DNA of 10,004 nt from Lachnospiraceae bacterium. Its GTDB lineage: Bacteria > Bacillota_A > Clostridia > Lachnospirales > Lachnospiraceae. The translations under genes and the position numbers were made by a program. Numbering within the stretch: the stretch's first letter is position 1; each line of letters starts with the position of its first letter. The notes beneath the pieces are model-generated. The model saw nothing but the letters and a program-made list of their open reading frames with translations, did not search any database and was not told where the DNA came from. Where the stretch lies: contig JAEEXJ010000106.1 of assembly GCA_016291475.1 (NCBI GenBank), positions 1 to 10,004 of the forward strand, given 5' to 3'. Positions 7,255 through 10,004 of the stretch are shown one piece after another.

Positions 7255-8126
7255 CTAAATTTGAAAAGAAAATCCTGGACTGGCTTAAAGATCACAGGGT
7301 GGTTCTGGCGTATCTTGTCATCACCGTACTTAACCTGTATCTGAGAAAGGTTGCGGTTTGGTGGAACTCAGAAGGTATCGAGTGTTACTACGACGGGCAT
7401 TCTCACATGGTCCAGGGGCAGTTGTGGTGGCTGATCATGAGGCTTGGGATGTTGTTTCCCATATTGCCGGTTCACTTTATGAAGTGGGTGGCAACTGTTG
7501 GGGATTTTGCCATGGCCGGAATCGGGGCCGTACTGATAAGCAGGAGTGCATGGAATGTCTCTGAAAAGAAAACGGGTAAAACCCCAGGGAGAGGTTTGGG
7601 CAAGAAAACTGTTGAGAACTCTTCCGTGCGCGGTTTGGCATTTTATGCGGTGGTTTTGATAATGCCTTTTACACTGATGAGAGGCATTGTATGGGGACTT
7701 ACGGATTCTTTGGGAATTGCATGTGTGCTGCTATGGACGCTTCTTTTTAAGGCACATGGCAGAAGTAAGAGCGGGAAGTGTGCACTTGCAGCTCGCACCT
7801 TGGCGTATGTTTTGGCACTGCTGTTTTCCCCCGTACTTATAATCCCTTTCTGCATCGAAGGGATTGTGGCTTGTTATAAGAAGGAATCGAAGAAGGCGGG
7901 CGTTATTGCCTGCTCGATCCTTTGCACGGCTGTAGTAGCAGGCGTTCTAGGTATCATCAACGGTTTCGGGTTCGCGGAAGGCCTCCTCGGACAGGTGAAT
8001 TTCATTAAATTTGAAGCCTTGAGCGGAGTAGTGTTTGCCGATATGAAAGTGTGGGCTATGGCACAGGCCGGAAACCTCGTGCTTCCCCTGGTGACGCTGG
8101 GACTGGTTCGGGTTTGTGATAGGTGA
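7251..8126 (+). CDS. Small polytopic membrane protein, second gene of module B, probably C-terminally shortened
   Basis: This 291-residue protein has about eight hydrophobic segments. It has no family name I can give, but it resembles the 272-residue product of 716-1534: charged start, F-M-K-W-V-A-T-V-G-D (76-85), G-I-V-W-G-L-T-D-S-L (145-154), and a later helix followed by Lys-rich C-Y-K-K-E-S-K-K (208-215). The W-G-L-T-D-S element matches the W-G-Q-C-D-S loop of Gpi18-like enzymes, which hints at a GT-C fold. A Lys/Gly-rich stretch (about 101-126), absent from the paralogue, lies in a loop, probably cytoplasmic. The stop codon (8124-8126) falls inside a repeat that begins at 8122, and the paralogue continues for roughly 28 more residues with one more hydrophobic helix. 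Insertion of the repeat probably changed or cut the end. The gene follows 6067-7254 with an ATGA overlap. Confidence 0.75.
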   Translation: MTKFEKKILDWLKDHRVVLAYLVITVLNLYLRKVAVWWNSEGIECYYDGHSHMVQGQLWWLIMRLGMLFPILPVHFMKWVATVGDFAMAGIGAVLISRSAWNVSEKKTGKTPGRGLGKKTVENSSVRGLAFYAVVLIMPFTLMRGIVWGLTDSLGIACVLLWTLLFKAHGRSKSGKCALAARTLAYVLALLFSPVLIIPFCIEGIVACYKKESKKAGVIACSILCTAVVAGVLGIINGFGFAEGLLGQVNFIKFEALSGVVFADMKVWAMAQAGNLVLPLVTLGLVRVCDR

Positions 8127-8153
8127 CAAAATAGTAGCGTCCCCATTGTCGCC
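8122..8153 (-). repeat. About 32-bp repeat upstream of sod (minus orientation)
   Basis: It starts GGTGACAAAA and ends TTGTCGCC; these ends pair as an 8-bp stem with one G-T pair and a 16-base loop. Its reverse complement matches 8824-8855 closely: GGGGACGCT in the centre and TTTTGTCACC at the end are identical. It holds the stop codon of the preceding gene and lies where the sod -35 region should be. It may act as a weak terminator for the upstream run. Confidence 0.8.
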
Positions 8154-8157
8154 TTTA

Positions 8158-8166
8158 TGGTATAAT
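8158..8166 (+). promoter_or_regulatory. sod promoter, extended -10
   Basis: TGG followed by a perfect TATAAT (8161-8166) forms an extended -10 element, placing the transcript start near 8173, about 35 bases before the sod ATG. No good -35 hexamer is found at 16-18 bp; that position falls inside the repeat 8122-8153. An imperfect match to the PerR box overlaps the -10, mostly because the box itself contains TATAAT. Confidence 0.65.
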
Positions 8167-8195
8167 CCATATATGTCACGTTATAACCAAATATC

Positions 8196-8203
8196 AGGAG
8201 GTG
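8196..8203 (+). promoter_or_regulatory. sod ribosome binding site
   Basis: AGGAGGTG is a near-perfect Shine-Dalgarno sequence ending 4 bases before the ATG at 8208, the strongest in the window. It suggests efficient translation. Confidence 0.9.
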
Positions 8204-8207
8204 CATT

Positions 8208-8819
8208 ATGTTTGAACAGATCAAATTAAGCTATGAGACTAATGGGCTTGAGCCCGTTATGGACACCGCAACTGTAGAAACTCATTACGGCAAGCACCAT
8301 GCCGCTTACACCAAGACTTTTAACGAGCTTGTTGAGAAGGCAGGCCTTACGGGAAAGAGCGCTGAGGAAGTTCTCGGCAGTCTTGATTCCGTAGCTGATG
8401 AAGCACTTCGTGCAGGCCTCAGAAACCAGGGCGGCGGATACCTGAATCACAACATATTCTTCGGACAGTTCAAGCCTGAAAGCGAGGCTAAGAAGGCTCC
8501 CGAAGGCGCACTTCTTGCTCAGATCGAAAAACAGTACGGAAGCGTTGACAAGCTCATTGAAGAGCTCAATGCACTTTCCGCATCTCAGTTCGGATCGGGC
8601 TGGGGATGGCTCGGCAAGAAAGCCGACGGCACTCTTGTAACTTACAAGACCGCCAATCAGGACAACTGCTACAGCTTAAAGATGGATTCTACTCCCATCC
8701 TTGCAATTGATGTCTGGGAGCATGCATATTATCTGAAGTATAAGAATCTCCGTGCGGATTATCTCAAGGCTCTTTGGAGCATCATTGACTGGAGCGTTGC
8801 GGAAGAGAGATATAAATAA
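8208..8819 (+). CDS. sodA: Superoxide dismutase, Fe/Mn family (Mn-type signature)
   Basis: This 203-residue cytoplasmic enzyme is full length for the family and has no signal peptide. It converts superoxide to oxygen and hydrogen peroxide. The N-terminal helical-hairpin domain has H-Y-G-K-H-H (26-31), with His26 as the first metal ligand. Y-L-N-H-N (78-82) gives His81, and D-V-W-E-H-A-Y-Y (168-175) gives Asp168 and His172, so all four ligands are present. The metal-type positions favour manganese: Gly77 lies four residues before the second His, where Fe enzymes have Gln. Gln151 occurs in A-N-Q-D, where Mn enzymes have Gln. Cambialistic use cannot be excluded. It has its own promoter, a strong ribosome binding site and a strong terminator, so it is probably monocistronic. 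It is unrelated in function to the membrane genes before it and is flanked by inverted copies of one repeat. The family is certain; the symbol reflects the Mn-type residues. Confidence 0.96.
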   Translation: MFEQIKLSYETNGLEPVMDTATVETHYGKHHAAYTKTFNELVEKAGLTGKSAEEVLGSLDSVADEALRAGLRNQGGGYLNHNIFFGQFKPESEAKKAPEGALLAQIEKQYGSVDKLIEELNALSASQFGSGWGWLGKKADGTLVTYKTANQDNCYSLKMDSTPILAIDVWEHAYYLKYKNLRADYLKALWSIIDWSVAEERYK

Positions 8820-8823
8820 TTAA

Positions 8824-8855
8824 TGTGACAGCGGGGACGCTTCATTTTTGTCACC
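8824..8855 (+). repeat. About 32-bp repeat downstream of sod (plus orientation)
   Basis: This copy shares GGGGACGCT and the end TTTTGTCACC with the reverse complement of 8122-8153. A second, partial copy in minus orientation follows at 8857-8880, turning the site into a palindrome. A GTG at 8825 opens a frame through this repeat into the next gene, but it is not a credible start. Confidence 0.8.
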
Positions 8856-8884
8856 GGATGACTAAAATGAAGCGTCCCGCTTTT
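8831..8884 (+). terminator. Rho-independent terminator of sod
   Basis: Left arm 8831-8853 pairs with right arm 8859-8880 in 21 base pairs, with one bulged G (8836) and one T-T mismatch. The tip (8854-8858) is unpaired. The stem has a GC-rich base (GCGGG/CCCGC) and is followed by TTTT (8881-8884). It starts 12 bases after the sod stop. It is near-symmetrical, so it could also act on the opposite strand. Confidence 0.85.
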
Positions 8885-8905
8885 ACTGATGCAAAGAGGG
8901 GCAGC

Positions 8906-9916
8906 ATGTCTATAAGTATTGCTTATCTGTTTACATTTTTGATCGCGATGACGGTCCTGCTGTTTATGATCACCTACGGTGACGGCTACAGTGTAAACCA
9001 GATCCTGCTTGTAGTTGTCATAGTCGTGGGTAATGCAGGGTATTTTCCGCTGTCTTTGTCGGATACTTTACCGGAAGCACTTCTCTCAACTACGATCACT
9101 TATGTCAGCGGATGCTTTGCGCCGATGCTCATGTTTGCCATTGCCTGCGAGATCTACAAGGTTCAGATCCCCGGGTGGATCCTCTGCATTATGTATGCGG
9201 TTCAGTTCGGAATATACTGCTGCGTCATGACTATCGGACGTCTTGATCTTTTCTATAGATCAGCCGAACTTCACAGAAACGGCGACATCGTCTATCTGAC
9301 CAAAGTCTATGGTCCCATGCATACGGTCGAGATAATTACAATGTATCTTTATTTTGCACTTTTGATCCTTGTTTCCGCGGGAGTATTTCCTCACAAAAGA
9401 AGGATCTCCACGGCGGATTCGACCGCTATCTTTTTCTTGGAATTTTTTACCATTTCGGTTTATATCGCCCAGCGTATGGTGGGGCTTCAGGTTGAACTGA
9501 TGCCTTTTGCATTTGATCTTGGGCTGGTTCTTCTCATGATCCCTATTACAAAACTGAATACCTATTCCATTACCGGAAACAATGAGATCATCCGGAATCG
9601 TCTTGAACAAAAGGGCTATATCTTTTTTGACAGGAAGATGCGATTCATGGGATGTAACGAGAAGGCTTACGAATTCTTCCCGGAGCTTAATGAATGGGAA
9701 CTTGAAAGGAAGATCCCCGGCAAAGGCGGAAGGTTCAATACCTACCTGCGCCAGCCTTTTGCAAAATATCTGGAAAATGAAGACGATGATCTTCTGACCG
9801 GAAACTTCCTAATGAAGAATGAGAGATTTTTCTACAACATCGGTGTTATCCGCAACAAATCCAACAGAAAACAGGGTTATATTATCGAGCTTGATAACAT
9901 ACAAGGTCAGGTATGA
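8906..9916 (+). CDS. 7TM receptor-like sensor protein with PAS-like C-terminus, no output domain
   Basis: This 336-residue protein has seven hydrophobic segments (about 5-24, 32-50, 60-82, 90-110, 141-160, 173-190, 197-215), the layout of the N-terminal 7TM module found in many clostridial histidine kinases and diguanylate cyclases. The cytoplasmic end (about 225-336) reads as a PAS-like fold: G-Y-I-F-F-D-R-K-M-R-F-M-G-C-N-E-K-A (237-254) is typical of a PAS first strand pair and helix. The protein ends there, with no kinase, GGDEF, EAL or HD motif. It overlaps the next gene by ATGA, so an output partner may be encoded there. The ATG at 8906 has AGAGGGG just upstream. An in-frame GTG at 8825 lies in the repeat and is rejected. 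Any promoter must overlap the sod terminator or depend on read-through, because only 21 bases separate the T-run from this start. Ligand unknown. Confidence 0.8.
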   Translation: MSISIAYLFTFLIAMTVLLFMITYGDGYSVNQILLVVVIVVGNAGYFPLSLSDTLPEALLSTTITYVSGCFAPMLMFAIACEIYKVQIPGWILCIMYAVQFGIYCCVMTIGRLDLFYRSAELHRNGDIVYLTKVYGPMHTVEIITMYLYFALLILVSAGVFPHKRRISTADSTAIFFLEFFTISVYIAQRMVGLQVELMPFAFDLGLVLLMIPITKLNTYSITGNNEIIRNRLEQKGYIFFDRKMRFMGCNEKAYEFFPELNEWELERKIPGKGGRFNTYLRQPFAKYLENEDDDLLTGNFLMKNERFFYNIGVIRNKSNRKQGYIIELDNIQGQV

Positions 9917-10004
9917 GGCAGCACAGAAATAAGTATAAAAAGATAATAGACTACTTCTCGTATTGCTTTATCATGTTCACGGCCATAGTTTTTATTATGG
10001 CCTT
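9913..10004 (+). CDS. Start of a membrane protein, probably the signalling partner (cut by right edge)
   Basis: The ATG at 9913 overlaps the upstream TGA (ATGA), with AAGG and AGG purine runs just before it. Thirty residues are visible: a basic N-terminus (R-Q-H-R-N-K-Y-K-K, 2-10) and then a hydrophobic segment from about residue 14, consistent with a first membrane helix entered from the cytoplasm. No stop occurs before the edge. The tight coupling suggests a partner of the 7TM protein, perhaps its kinase or cyclase output, but nothing visible identifies it. Confidence 0.65.
   Translation, partial: MRQHRNKYKKIIDYFSYCFIMFTAIVFIMA

Noticed and set aside
8180..8187. GTTATAAC, a perfect 8-bp palindrome between the sod promoter and its ribosome binding site.
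   Set aside because: It is too short and AT-rich to call an operator; it is expected by chance at this length.
8825..8905. A 27-codon N-terminal extension of the 7TM gene from a GTG at 8825.
   Set aside because: It reads through the repeat and the sod terminator hairpin, has no ribosome binding site, and the ATG at 8906 has a good one and starts directly at the first membrane segment.

Overview
The window looks like a chromosomal stretch of a low-to-medium GC Firmicute, most likely an anaerobic Clostridia/Lachnospiraceae-type bacterium. The reasons are AGGAGG-like ribosome binding sites, tightly overlapping genes, the Gpi18-related (COG5542-like) multi-pass proteins, and a 7TM sensor protein of a kind common in that family. 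The genus cannot be fixed from this sequence alone.

Positions 1-8126 form a cluster of polytopic membrane proteins resembling GT-C glycosyltransferases, enzymes that use polyprenyl-phosphate-linked sugars outside the membrane. In order: the C-terminal part of a GT39/ArnT-like protein (+, cut by the left edge); a two-gene minus-strand unit of a Gpi18-like mannosyltransferase relative (2681-1521) and a smaller membrane protein (1534-716); a 164-bp divergent promoter region; and a plus-strand run of two GT39-like proteins (2846-4522, 4548-6074), a second Gpi18-like protein (6067-7254) and a second small membrane protein (7251-8126). The two Gpi18-like genes are paralogues of each other. So, more weakly, are the two small genes that follow them. 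The cluster therefore holds two copies of a two-gene module in opposite orientations around a GT39 core. The likely role is glycosylation of an extracytoplasmic envelope polymer, glycolipid or protein. No polymerase, flippase, ligase or cytoplasmic glycosyltransferase is visible to name the product.

Positions 8122-8880 hold a superoxide dismutase gene with its own promoter and terminator. It is bracketed by inverted copies of one roughly 32-bp repeat. The upstream copy supplies the stop codon of the preceding membrane gene, which looks shortened compared with its paralogue. The downstream copy is doubled into a long palindrome that serves as the sod terminator. A different repeat (GGGGTCAGGCACC core) occurs twice, in frame, inside the GT39-like gene 4548-6074. 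Both repeats resemble REP-type repeats, though this cannot be proven from one window.

Positions 8906-10004 start a signalling unit: a 7TM receptor-like protein with a C-terminal PAS-like region and no output domain, overlapping by ATGA a downstream membrane protein cut by the right edge.

No rRNA, tRNA, CRISPR array, transposase or phage gene was seen. No gene-free stretch exceeds 300 bases.
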